Assembly: GCA_013400975.1 (NCBI GenBank)
Contig: WBMZ01009480.1
Span: forward strand, 33,001-97,000
From: Atrichornis clamosus
Lineage: Eukaryota; Chordata; Aves; Passeriformes; Menuridae
Length of the DNA stretch: 64,000 bases
Reading direction: 5' to 3'
Position numbers and translations under genes: made by a program. Under the pieces are notes generated by a model that searched no databases, was not told the DNA's origin, and worked only from the letters and a program-made list of their open reading frames with translations. Positions 1 to 11,106 of this stretch are shown here, one piece after another. Each line of letters starts with the position of its first letter. Within the stretch, counting starts at the first letter, position 1.

Positions 1-514
1 AAAGAAGGAAACAAGAAAACCCAAAACTAAAACACCAAACCCACAACATTTAGATTCCTAATACTTATAAGGAGTTAACACCTAAACAGATTAACCTCAG
101 TTTGATATTTCAGCTCCTTCAAACCATAATTACAGCGTAATTCACAAGGACACTTCCCAAGAGTTTTGTGTAAATACAAAAGGAAAGAACGCTTCAAAGT
201 TTTTGAGGAGTTCTAATTTTTTGTGACCCTGACTAAGCTATGGAATATGCAAATTGATGTTTTACTAATGTCTAACAAAAAAAGGCTGATAACACTGAAC
301 AAAAGGTTCTTCATAATCATTTAAAGAGTAATGTAATGCCAAGTCAAGCAATATATACCTGTATTTCTCCCACCAACAATATTTATTTCCCTCAAGCTTG
401 CTGGTTTTCTGCCTGCCTTCTCTTTTTTGTAAGTGTTTAAATTTCCTTGGGAACACCAAGTCTGGAAAACATATATAGTTCAAAGTCAGGCCCTACCACC
501 ATTTACCGAGTGCT

Positions 515-542
515 TATAAATCACCTGGTATAAATCACCTAG
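515..542. repeat. 14-bp tandem duplication (2 copies)
   Basis: TATAAATCACCTGG is followed directly by TATAAATCACCTAG, with one mismatch. It is a small local duplication, probably from replication slippage, with no sign of function. Confidence 0.8.
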
Positions 543-1185
543 AATAGATTTTCCACTGCCTTGTCAGTCAGACCACAAAAATTGAAAAATGCTTGATTCA
601 GAGAGAAAACGATCATGCCAATAGATTTAGTAGCTTGGAACCTGAAATTTGGCTGCCTTATTTATACAATATATATGGATTCACTAATCAAAGAGATTGT
701 TACGCAGCTGTAAGAAGGTATAGGTAAGTAAATTGCAAGTGAATAAACTTACTCCTGTCTAATTCCTCAGTTCTGATCAACTGGAATAGCTGTTATGTCC
801 ACAGTCAAGGAAATACCCTTAACAAAAACCCCAAAATTTATCAAAAATGTTATCAGAGTCAGAATTTACAAATATGGTAAATAATTAGAGACACTTATAC
901 TATGCTTGGATATTCCACTGGGAATAGAGAAGGCTTGCAGAAAGGAATAGTTATTTCTATTGTACTTTGTGTTTCTTAGCAGGTTTTGGTACATTCAGAG
1001 GAAGAAGCTCTCTCTGAACTTATTTTATTTCAGTAGTTGGAAGAGTGCTGAATTTTACAGAAAATGTAATGTATAGATGTATTTTTTCAGTAAAGTGTAA
1101 ATTACAGAAGACCACAGTAAAAATCAATTTAGATTAATTTCAGAATATAGCTATATACACACACAAATATACATTTAAAAAAAAA

Positions 1186-1251
1186 AAGGAAACACACCAC
1201 CAACACCACAGAGATGCAAAGGAAACACACCAGCAACACCACAGAGATGCA
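1186..1251. repeat. 33-bp tandem duplication (2 copies, 1 mismatch)
   Basis: Two adjacent 33-bp units, 1186-1218 and 1219-1251, differ at one base (CACCACC versus CACCAGC). Each carries an ACACCACAGAGATGCA core. The array directly follows an A-rich run. Because 33 is a multiple of three, it prints a repeated HLCGV-type peptide in a minus-strand frame, but that frame has no other sign of coding. Confidence 0.9.
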
Positions 1252-2279
1252 AGTGCGAAGAAAAAATCACTGAGCAATATTGCACTTGAGACTTGGAAAA
1301 TTCTGCTGTGAAAGACAAGAATGGCATAGATAACCTTTTTGTAAGAGCTAGAGTGGGAGGAGAATTATAAAAACCTAAGATCCAAATAAGTTCAAATAGG
1401 ATTATATTCACTATTGGTTTAGAGGAATCTTTAGAAGCATTGAGCAAATGTTGTGCAGGGGACTGTCTGAGCTATCAAAAGTAAATAATCTTTTCTTATT
1501 TTCAGCCCTGGACAGCAGATCTTAGAACAGATAACATTCAGAGCATAAAGCAGCAAGCTAATCATCATTAAGAGTACACTCAAATGCGGAGCAAGGGAGC
1601 AAAGCAATTGTGTGAGAATTTATAAGCATCTTCTATAGATTAATGAAGCTGTTGAAACTTGTTCCATATGACAGAAACAAAGGCAAAGCTAAACTCTTTT
1701 TCTTGTTTAAGGTTTTAGAAGTAGGGAACACTAATATTCACAGTCATTTGAAGAATAGGGCTATTTAAGTAAATGCTTCCCTTAGACTCATACACACAGA
1801 CTTTGAGTTGTGCATAACATATGAAGGTAGAACACATCAATAAGCTAAGCTGATAGACTGATATTTATGACAGCCATCAGCTTTTACTGATACAACCACA
1901 CTGTTACAGTTAAATTTCAATATAAACAAAAAAAACACACTGAGCTCATACTATAGCACGCCATCATATTTTCACTGCATGATCAAGTATAGTGCAGAGA
2001 TCCCTGACTTAGCAGAGTGAAAGGCACTGTGTCAACAGTGATTCAGACAGGCATTCTTAACAATTTGTACTCTAGCCCTTTAAGAGGCAATAGCACTAGT
2101 GACTCTTTAGAATTCTAGGATGTGTATTTCTGCAACCTGTTTTGGAGTAAACCTGAAACCAGGCATCCACAACACCCATGACATAGAAAATTTGAATGGG
2201 CAAAATTAGAATATCCATAGAAAATAAGAAGCTTAAACACCTTTTGCCTACTACTATCTGCTAAATTCAAAGCATGTTT

Positions 2280-2361
2280 CAAGTGCAGACTGCTTTTTGA
2301 GTCTCAGCTAAATTCAACCTCAAGTGCAGACTGCTTTTTGAGTCTCAGCTAAATTCAACCT
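2280..2361. repeat. Exact 41-bp tandem duplication
   Basis: The 41-bp unit at 2280-2320 is repeated without a mismatch at 2321-2361; each starts CAAGTGCAGACTGC and ends AAATTCAACCT. Perfect identity in unique, AT-rich DNA suggests a recent duplication or a local assembly error. No N lies at the junction, unlike at 20697. Confidence 0.95.
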
Positions 2362-2589
2362 CCCAGTAGAGTTATATTAAGAGACTTGCCAAAATAAAAC
2401 ACTTCACTTTCAAGTGAATTTAAATAGTCCAAATTTAGAATTCTACGAATTCAAATTGTTGACAGAACTTTCAGAATAAGATGGAAAAAGAAAAACAAAA
2501 TCACATAATGGGCATTAATGCAGTACCCTTGCACACACACCTAGCAGACATAAATGCATTCTTTTAAATTTACTAATAATCAAATCTGG

Positions 2590-3320
2590 TTCGGGGAAAG
2601 CCCTGGTATCAATACAGGCTGAGGGATGAAGGGATTGAGAGCAGCCCTGGGGAGAAGTACTTAGGATTAATGATGGATGAAAAGCTGGATGTGAGCCAGC
2701 AGTGCACACTATCAGCCAAGAAGACCAACAGTACCCTGGGCTGCATCCAAAGCAGCATGGCCAGCACCTCAAGGGAGGGGATTCCTCCCCTCTGCCCTGG
2801 AGAGATCCCACCCGGAGTGCTGCAACCAGCTCTGGGGACCTCAGCACAAGAAAGATAATGTTAGAGCAAGTCCAGAGGAGAGACACAAAGCTGATCAGAG
2901 GGGTCAAACACCTCTCCTATGAAGAACACCTTTCTATGCTGAGAGAGTTGGGGATGTTCATCCTGGAGAAGAGAAGGCTCCAGGGAGACCTCATGGCAAC
3001 CTGTCAGTACTTAAAGACAGCTTAAAAGAAAGACAGGGTAAAACTTTTTAGCAGGGCCTATGGAGATAGGACAAGAGATTTTAAACTAAAAGAGGGGAGA
3101 TTTAGACTAGATATAAGGAAGAAATTCTTTGCTGTGAGGGTGATGAAACACAGGAACAGATTCTCTGTAGGGGTGGTAGATGTCCTATCCCTGGAAACAT
3201 TCAAGATCAGATTAGACAGGGCTTTCAGCACCCTTGTCTAGTGAAAGATGTCCCTGTCCATGGCAGAGAGTTTTGACTAGATAATCTCTAAATGTCCAAA
3301 CCTATGCTATGATTCTGTAT
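2590..3320 (+). mobile_element. CR1 LINE, 5'-truncated, 3' end of ORF2 and 3' UTR
   Basis: This is the 3' part of a chicken repeat 1 (CR1) non-LTR retrotransposon. It matches the known avian CR1 order: a GGTATCAATACAGGCTG start, a stretch encoding the C-terminal tail of ORF2 (residues like [12 protein letters not shown] and [10 protein letters not shown] at about 2918-2993), the AAACTAAAAGAGGGG and AGATATAAGGAAGAAATTC blocks, and a final ATGATTCTGTAT tail. The reverse transcriptase catalytic region is absent. Point changes and small indels break the frame, so it is dead. The 5' border is judged by eye and may be off by tens of bases. An open frame on the opposite strand (2515-2907) is a by-product of this element. 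Confidence 0.95.
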
Positions 3321-5964
3321 TCCGGTAATAGTTGGCCTTTGCTCAAGTCTCAAATTCTGAAAACTGATTGCCCTCCTTTTCTTTACTCCCACAAGAGCTC
3401 TATGGTTCTCCCATACCATTCGAGAGGATACCACGAGTTTTTGGATTTTATGCATGATCCAGCCTCTTCTCTTTCTTCCATTTCTGACTTAGAGATATGA
3501 GGCACTATTGGTTTAGAACAAAGTAGACTACACCAGCTTCTTCCATAGGCTCAGTGACCAGAGACTAAAATACAGCCCAAAGGTTTCCATGGAACTGCCA
3601 GACTCTGCAGAGAAAACAGTAATCATTCCCCATTTGTCTACAAAGATTTAGTGCATTTGGATGTTCTCACATAGACCACACTTCTCGTAAATCGTATCTT
3701 CAATGGCAGGCTACAAGTCAACATATGGGTATCATTTATCTATTTCAGAATTTGCTAGTTGTGAAAATAGTCATACATCAAACTTCTCATGTGGCATCCT
3801 CCAGAGATGTTCAGTGTTGTGCTTTGCTGCTGGGTATGTCAGAGTTTAATGGGAGTATAAACTCATTAGCAAAATGGCTACCTACCAAACAACATTAATA
3901 ACCCTTCAGAGTTTCAATCAGACATCATACTTCTCTAAAAAAAAACATATTTCAAAGCTTTTCTTGCTAGTTAAAAGCTTAACAAATTATAAAATCTACA
4001 ATGAGCTTTACAAAACAGTAATACAGTTTGTTTATTTCTTCCCCCTGTGGTTTGCTCCTCATAAATTGCCTGGCACTTGAGAAAGACCATCATGGTAGCA
4101 ACAGCAGAGACACACTTTGTTTTATTATTGTTCTGAAAGCTGATCATTCTTTGACCACATATTCACAGGTAAATTTCTCACTTTTACTCATAACATCATC
4201 AAATAACAAAAAAATGTCATTTTTCCATGAAACTTGATAAAAGATAGACCAACTTTTTCACCAGGTTTCCATTACAAAATTTGCCAAGACACGAGATAGT
4301 TGTGGACAATCCTGTGTTTCAGGTCCAACATACAAGTTTATGTACTTTCTGGAGCAGTTTGGATGTGCTACAGTTCTATACCACCAGTTTAACATATTAA
4401 ACACGAATAGGCCAGTTTGTATACTACATGTTAATAACAGGAAAAAACAAGGGAGATCTTTGCAATACTAAGCAAACCTAAGCAAATACTAATGAAATAA
4501 CTAGCACCTTGAAACACATTTGGTGAGGTACTTAAATAAAATATGCTATATTACTTGTTACTTCTATATTTTAACTTATCAGCCGCACTAATAATCATGT
4601 ACCATATTTCCTTAGGGCCGTCTTTTAGACAGAAATTTTTAGATATCCAAAGTGTATAAGCCTATCTTTTGTGACTCTACCTTCTTCATGTGTCATTCAG
4701 TGTTCAAGATCCAGTTCTAACTCCATTAATCTAAATTATCTCAGAACTATTATTTAGTGACAGGAAAGCTGGAGATTTTTCTTAAATCCACTCTCCTCTC
4801 CTAAAGTGTCAATGAAGACATTTTAAAGATATACGGTTCACTTAATCTCTAATGGATATAAATACGTTTAATTTTTTGTGTTTCCTGCTGAAGCAGAATA
4901 TTAAATTAACTGGGAAATATTCATGTAAATACACTGAATATTTATTGAAATCTGAAATATTAAAATAACATTCTGACTTCATTTTTTAAAGTGTTAGTAT
5001 AAAAGATATTTCTAAAAATAATGGTTGATAGTGTCTATTATCACTTCCAAAATGTTACTAAGAGTTTAATAGTAAAGTCATTTATCAGCATCTGGGTCCC
5101 TAAACTGTTCCTTCCCACACTTGCTCAAATAAAGAGTGGAACTGAATGGAGAATAGTTTCTCTGCCATGCTTACACTTACTAGGAGTTAAGAATGGTATC
5201 TCAGAATGATAAACCTCTCTATTAAAATACTAACTAGGTAAAAGTTTTCAGAACTTTTTGCTCCCTTTAGAAAAGATGCATCTCTTAGCTAAATATGCAT
5301 CTTCTGGCATCTTTTAAAAGTTTCCTTCTTTTCCAATACTTCTTTTTATTAACTTTTGAATCTTGTCCATCACGTCTGGCATTTTGACCCCTACAGCATT
5401 CATGGATTATTAGAAGCAGTCCTGGGTTTGGTGCACAAAGACATTGAAAATGTGTGCACCTCTGACTGTGTTGGCGATATTGGTAATGATATCATTATTT
5501 TTTTGGGGAAGTCACTGATGCTTAGGCTGCAATTGACCAATTTTATTTTTAGGTCATATTCACTTGCAAAGAAAAAGAGTAGGAAAAAAAAAACCCTGTT
5601 GAGTGTTTTTTGCTAATAACAAAGTGAAAGCAGACCCAGTTTATCATGCAAAAAAAGTATCTTATACTCCAAGAAGTTCATTGGAAAGGAAACTATAAAC
5701 TCTGGGTTAAAATTATGCTGAAATCTTCAAGACACTGCAGCATGTTTTACATATATATGCATGTATATATTTGTATATAAGAAATAGCAGAAAGAATTAT
5801 GAGTCTGGCAAAAACACCCCAAAACATATATAAATCATTTTCATTCCTTCCCTGAACATCCTTAAATAGGCAGGGTATATCTAAAGCTATTGTTTCTGTA
5901 AATCACTGTGATCACAGTGACATACACAGACACACAGCCATGTTTTTCCTTCTCACCCTCAGAC

Positions 5965-5989
5965 AAAAAAAAAAAAAGAAAAAAAAAAA
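5965..5989. repeat. Poly-A tract with one G
   Basis: There are 25 bases of A interrupted by a single G. It produces the F-run in a minus-strand open frame at 5912-6151, which is not a gene. No retroposed sequence could be recognised upstream. Confidence 0.9.
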
Positions 5990-7299
5990 TAACCCCCTCA
6001 GACCAAATGAGAAGAGAATCTTAGACTGCTCAAGAGAGCAGGAAATCAAACCAATGTTTATCTTATAACATATCTGTAACATACAAGTAAGCTGAGAGGG
6101 CAGCCCGGGTAAAGCCTGTGAAAGACTTGTAAAGAGACACAATGTTTGCAAGCAGTCTCAGCCTTCGGAAAAACACTTCAAATATTGGAAAAGTTTAACA
6201 GGAAGACAGGATTCAATAGGTTTCCTCAGAGGTTATAAAAGACACTTACAGGATTAGCTTCTAAGATTTCCTGCATGGATTCCAACTGTTATTCTCCCAA
6301 TAGTCCCATTTTCTTTCCCCTTCTTTTTCTCACTGGAGGATTGTCTGTATCATTCTCATTCCTCTGTGGACCTTGTACCTCCATGTGAAACAGGAAGACA
6401 TTGTTCTTACTGTTGCACCAAGCAATACCTCAGTTCAAGCTTCATTACTAGCTCAAACCTTAACCCAGATTTATCAGCATTTTAGCCAAAGTTAATGAGC
6501 CTACATTTTAACAACTCCAGACCCAGTCGTGGTTTGAGCATCAGTGCAAGAGTCAAGCAAGGACCAAGAAGGAAGCTTGACTGTAAATGAAACTTGAGCA
6601 GTTTCTGAATTGTGTAGTTCCCTCATCTTTCTAGACAGGGCCTGTTTCTCACTTACAAGATTTATTTATTTTAAAAATAAAAATAAATTTTAAAAAAATG
6701 TAGCAATACTGCCTCTTATTTATGAGGCATCATAAATCATTCTGCTGTCAGCATGTCACATAGCAAGAAGAAAGCATTGAACTAGTCAATGTGTATCAAA
6801 ATCCTTCTCTTTCTAGTGCTCAATTGTCACTGCTATTGTGTAGTCAAGGCAAGTCCCTGAAATAGACCTTTTAACAGAAAAAGCTTTACTGGATATTTTG
6901 TTTCCTCTAGCTGTCACAAAAAATCTGATGATAGTTCTGAGTGCTCACAAAATGGGTATAACACGGCTGTTTTAAAAGGGCATTTTCAGCCATGGAGCAA
7001 TGAAAAAAGCTTATAATTTTAGGGTAATGTGTACCTGCGCAAGCTTTTTTAGTTTTATCTGAGCTGCATTAATGTTGACTCTTTCAGAGCATCAAAGTAC
7101 ATGAAAAATCCCAAACAAGCCTTTATTCAGGCATTATATAACTCCATTGTTCACTTCAAGTATGTATTCCAGGAAAGTAATAGTGATAGTGCTCCCTTTA
7201 AAAAGAAAACCTCTACAAATATAGACCCCCAAAATTCCAACATAATAAATTATACTAAATATTTGCAACAATTAAAAAAAGCTGGGAGGTGGAACAAAA

Positions 7300-7352
7300 C
7301 CACACACACACATACTCACACACACATACCCACACACACATACACACACACA
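7300..7352. repeat. Interrupted CA microsatellite
   Basis: About 53 bases of (CA)n are broken by TA, CTCA and CC interruptions. It is probably length-variable between individuals. It lies inside a 123-codon plus-strand frame (7101-7472) and supplies its THTHTHTH stretch, which argues against that frame being a gene. Confidence 0.9.
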
Positions 7353-8913
7353 TGGAGCCTGAGGGGGAACTATATTCCAGTATGCACTCCTAAACTACAT
7401 AACATTTCCTTACAAGAAATAGATCACTTCTTGCAAGATCTTCTTAAAAATGCCAGTATTACAGCATTGTAGTTCATTTCAGAATTAAATTAAATTAGAT
7501 AAGTGTGCTTAAAGTATTTGCCCTGAAATTGGAGTTCTTTAAGTGTGTGTTTTATAGGACAGCTGTCAGAAAAAAACAGAATTTCATTTTTAAAAGTGAA
7601 TCTTTAGAAAAATATTTCACCCTTGATATCAAAAGTTATAAACCAAGAGTGACTGGGCTTTACTTTTCAGTATGTGAAGGAGTTCCTCCTGCTTATTCAG
7701 TCTGACCATGAAGGCTGTGATCTGGCTGCTAAGCAGTGCCAAATGCAGTCTTTTACTCCTGGAGGACTTCCATTTAATAAAACTACAACATCTCCTTTCA
7801 TGTAATTTCCTTAAAAGTATATTTTAACCTTGTGCCAAGAGATGCCAGTATCAAAGAGGTAAGTGGTTACAAGATATACATATCAAACTGTATAAATTCA
7901 ATCCCCAGTGCTTAGTAATAAAACCTTTATAATACACATGATGAACAAACTATTCTTTGAGATTACTATTGATACATTATTTTAAAAAAAAAGGATGATA
8001 GATCACTCTTCTATAATTATAGATACTCCTGACTTTAATCAATAGCAGGCAAATTTTATCCAGACTAATGCTGAAGTTCCTATTCAATCATAAGAGCTGT
8101 CATTTCACTTGAAATTGACTATGGATTCCATGATAAATAAAGCACGATGGGGAAGATCCATTAAACTTGACAAATTCAAGAGGAGTGCCAAGAAAACAAC
8201 ACAAATCAATATTTGATATTTATCAGTTTGACAAAAAGCATTTGATAGAAGGTGCAGAAGAGGCTCATGAACACTCATTTTTTCTTAAAAAACATAGTCA
8301 TATAATAACTCATCCTCAAATTTCATGTACAAATAGATAATACTGGAGAAGAAAATCTAAACAACGTGGCCTACTCTCAGCAGTGTCAGGTATGTCTATG
8401 TTGTTGCCCTGTGTTTAATATCTTTTCAGTTTTGGCAAATAGCAGGGAGATCAGTTCTCAGTGTGTCTGCTGTCTATGATTCACATGGCAGACTGTATGA
8501 ACTTTGCAAAGGGCAAGTCAAAGCCAAACACTACAGCATCTATTAACAGTGTTTTGCTGATGACTGTGGAGTACAAATAGCTTATTTGTAGACAGAGTGT
8601 TCTTAATCATTCCCTGAAAGTGCAAAGCACTGAGCAATTTCTGGGCCAAATCGTGACTGGCTTGTAAGTAGCATGAGGGCACAAAAGCTCCTAAGGCTAA
8701 ATAAACCAGCTTTGCTTTCAGCTCTGTGATCCTGAATATAGCCAGGAGCCATAACCAAACTTCTAGGTATAAAAGTGAAAGTTGATTAGAAGCCAAAAAT
8801 TTTATGCAAATAACCTTGTCCTGCACCAGTGTCCCCTTTCGCTTCCTACCAGTGTCCCAAGCTACAGTTAAACCTACTGTGGCTGCTTTAAAAAGAGAAA
8901 AATGCATACTTTT

Positions 8914-9290
8914 AGAATCATAGACTATTTTAGGTTGGAAAGGACCTCTAAGATCATTGAGTCCAACTGTTAATCTAGCACTGCTGTATTCACCACTAAA
9001 CCATGTCCCCTAGTGCCACATCCACATGTTTTTTGAACACCTCCAGGTATGATGATTCCATCACTTCCCTGGGCAGCCTGTTCCAATGCCTGATCAACCC
9101 TTTAGTTGAGGAGTTTTTCCTAGTATCCAACCTATATCCTTTTGTCCTGTCACTTATCTGGGAGGTGAGCCCACACCTCGCTGCAGCCTCCTTTTAGGTG
9201 GTTGTAGCGAGTGATAAGGTCTCCCCTGAGCCTCCTTTTATCCAGGCTAAACACCCCCAGCTCCTTTAGCCGCTCCTCATAAGACTTGTG
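8914..9290 (-). mobile_element. CR1 LINE 3' fragment (minus strand)
   Basis: Read on the minus strand, this ends in the CR1 tail (plus strand AGAATCATAGACTATTTTAGG at 8914). It contains the avian CR1 blocks for the C-terminal end of ORF2: the translation around 9150-9290 reads [22 protein letters not shown]. An internal deletion relative to typical copies falls near 9133-9140. It differs enough from the copies at 2590 and 40751 to be another subfamily. It is truncated and inactive. The inner border (about 9290) is uncertain. Confidence 0.95.
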
Positions 9291-10260
9291 ATCTTCCAAG
9301 TGAACAAAGTGGGGAAGTCTGGCATGATGAACTCCAGCATTGGCTCTGATAACCACTTAGACATCTCACGCATTGGGATGCCAGAAGCTCCAGCACAGTG
9401 CAATGCTCTGCAGACAGCAAGTTCTCATGACTCAGCTGCTGTTGTCAGCGGTCCACTTCTGCAGAGTGACAGAAATGTGAAGGACAGTCGCTGCTGTTGC
9501 TATCATCAGTTTTTCTCCTTCTGCTTCAGGGTGTAGAATGACCTACATGACTTCATACTTAATATGAAAATAAGCTGAAGTTGAATTAAAAGTGTCTAGT
9601 AAAGGCTGGGTGCACATTTAATACATGCACTTGATGGTTTGATATAAATAGCCTGATGGGCTGATGAAGTTTCATGTACTTAAGCAAGGAGATATAGTTA
9701 AGCACTTAAGTTTAGTAGCTCTACAGCCCTACTCACCCCAGAGCAACCCCTCAGTACCACAGCTTTGGTGCAGAGAAAGGACTGCAACATAGCAGTGTTG
9801 AGAGAAAAACAACTACACCCCATATGGGCTTCCTGGAGTTCTCAGAGTCGGACGTGTGTGAAGATATTACCAATAAAATCTCAGAATCCCTTTAAAGAAA
9901 TGCTCATATACATTTGATTTTTCATAAAGTTATAGACAATATTTCTGGTTAAAAAAAAGTGCAGATACATTGGAAAACTATTAAATAAGATGGAATACTT
10001 TCCACTATATAATAAATGACCCCAAGACTGGAATCCGAGCACAAACATGAGATGGTCATTCTGATTTAGACAGCCCAAGAAAGAGACCATTCTGATATAC
10101 ATACAAATAGGCTGAACAAAAAAAGTACTAGAAAATTTCAAGAAATGCTGGCAAAGTTCAGGTGGGACATTGGTGAAAGTTGTGACATCGATTTCTTTTT
10201 ATGTGGGACTTTTCCAGGAAATTTATGGGGGAAAAATCTTTCCTTAGAAGAAATTAGTAT

Positions 10261-10286
10261 GCAAACAGCAAATGCAAACAGCAAAT
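10261..10286. repeat. 13-bp tandem duplication
   Basis: GCAAACAGCAAAT occurs twice in a row without mismatch. It is a small local duplication. Confidence 0.85.
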
Positions 10287-11030
10287 GTAAACAAAATAAA
10301 TAAAAAACTCAGGGAAGAATCAGAAAAACAGACAGTTCGTTAACAGTGTGGAATTAGGGCACTGTCTATAGCAGTTGCAGATAGTGTTAGTGACAGTTTT
10401 CTCTGATTTTCACTAATTTCTGATCTTCAACTTTTTAGTAGAGACAATAACTCAGTTAAAGTTTACCATTTACCTAACCTTCCTACTTTGCCTGATCTAT
10501 TATACTTTATTTGATCTAGTAAACAGAAAGGAAAAAGATGAGAAAAACACCATGCAATTTAACAGTGTGTGAATCTAGAGACTCAGAAATGGGACTATCC
10601 TGTTGTGGACGGGTTTCTCCCTCATTAGTTCCTCTCAGACCTTTGTCAGTACAAAACTGTCAGATCAGTGAGGCACTCTTAAGAGTAAACTTGGAAAACA
10701 GTATACTTTACAATTTGAAAGCAATAAAAACAATTAAAAAATTATAGGTATAAAGGAAGGCACAGCAGGGTTAGAGAAGGAAAATTCTTTTCCAGAAAAC
10801 TGAAAAAGCCTGGAGCTTGGAAAACCTGATTCTGCAATAGGCTAAAATTATTTTTTAACCTAAGTTCCAATTTCAATTAAATTCAATAATTTTTCTTTCA
10901 CTATTTTCACTCCTAATTTCAAATGTTATAAATTTTTACTATAAAGGAATTATTAGAAATATTTTTTAATTTCAAAGCAAAAATGTGAAACCTTTAACTT
11001 TTTCTAAAACAAATATTTGTTCTAAACCAA

Positions 11031-11106
11031 GGATTTCTCAAAACCAACTCTTTTTGTAATAAGTTCTAGGATTTCTCAAATCCAAAACTTTCTGTAATAA
11101 GGTTCA
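11031..11106. repeat. Diverged 38-bp tandem duplication
   Basis: Units 11031-11068 and 11069-11106 both begin GGATTTCTCAAA and share a CTGTAATAAG-like second half. They differ at about six positions, roughly 84% identity. This is an older duplication than those at 1186 and 2280. Confidence 0.85.

Larger units (their letters stand above)
1..2589. other. Unique AT-rich non-coding DNA
   Basis: No gene is recognised. Both strands are dense in stop codons, and the longest frame (1175-1447, minus) owes part of its length to a 33-bp tandem duplication. The stretch holds a 14-bp, a 33-bp and a 41-bp tandem duplication, listed separately. A donor-like GTAAGT follows position 725, but no convincing pyrimidine-rich acceptor lies upstream, so no exon is called. 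An imperfect AT-rich hairpin built around two GAATTC sites lies near 2434-2459. Confidence 0.6.
3321..8913. other. Unique non-coding DNA
   Basis: No gene is recognised. The stretch contains an A-run near 5965, AT/TG alternations near 5750-5780, an AT-rich hairpin-like block near 6660-6690 and a CA microsatellite at 7300. A 129-codon open frame on the minus strand (8518-8907) has no recognisable motif and is within chance length. A GTAAGT at 7860 has no good acceptor upstream. Confidence 0.6.

Noticed and set aside
2515..2907. 130-codon open frame on the minus strand
   Set aside because: It is antisense to a CR1 element, and its length comes from the GC-rich CR1 sequence.
5912..6151. 79-codon minus frame with a poly-F run, looking like a membrane segment
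   Set aside because: The F-run is the poly-A tract at 5965-5989 read backwards.
8518..8907. 129-codon open frame on the minus strand
   Set aside because: It has no recognisable domain or codon pattern and no exon borders. At about 37% GC roughly one frame over 125 codons is expected by chance in 64 kb.
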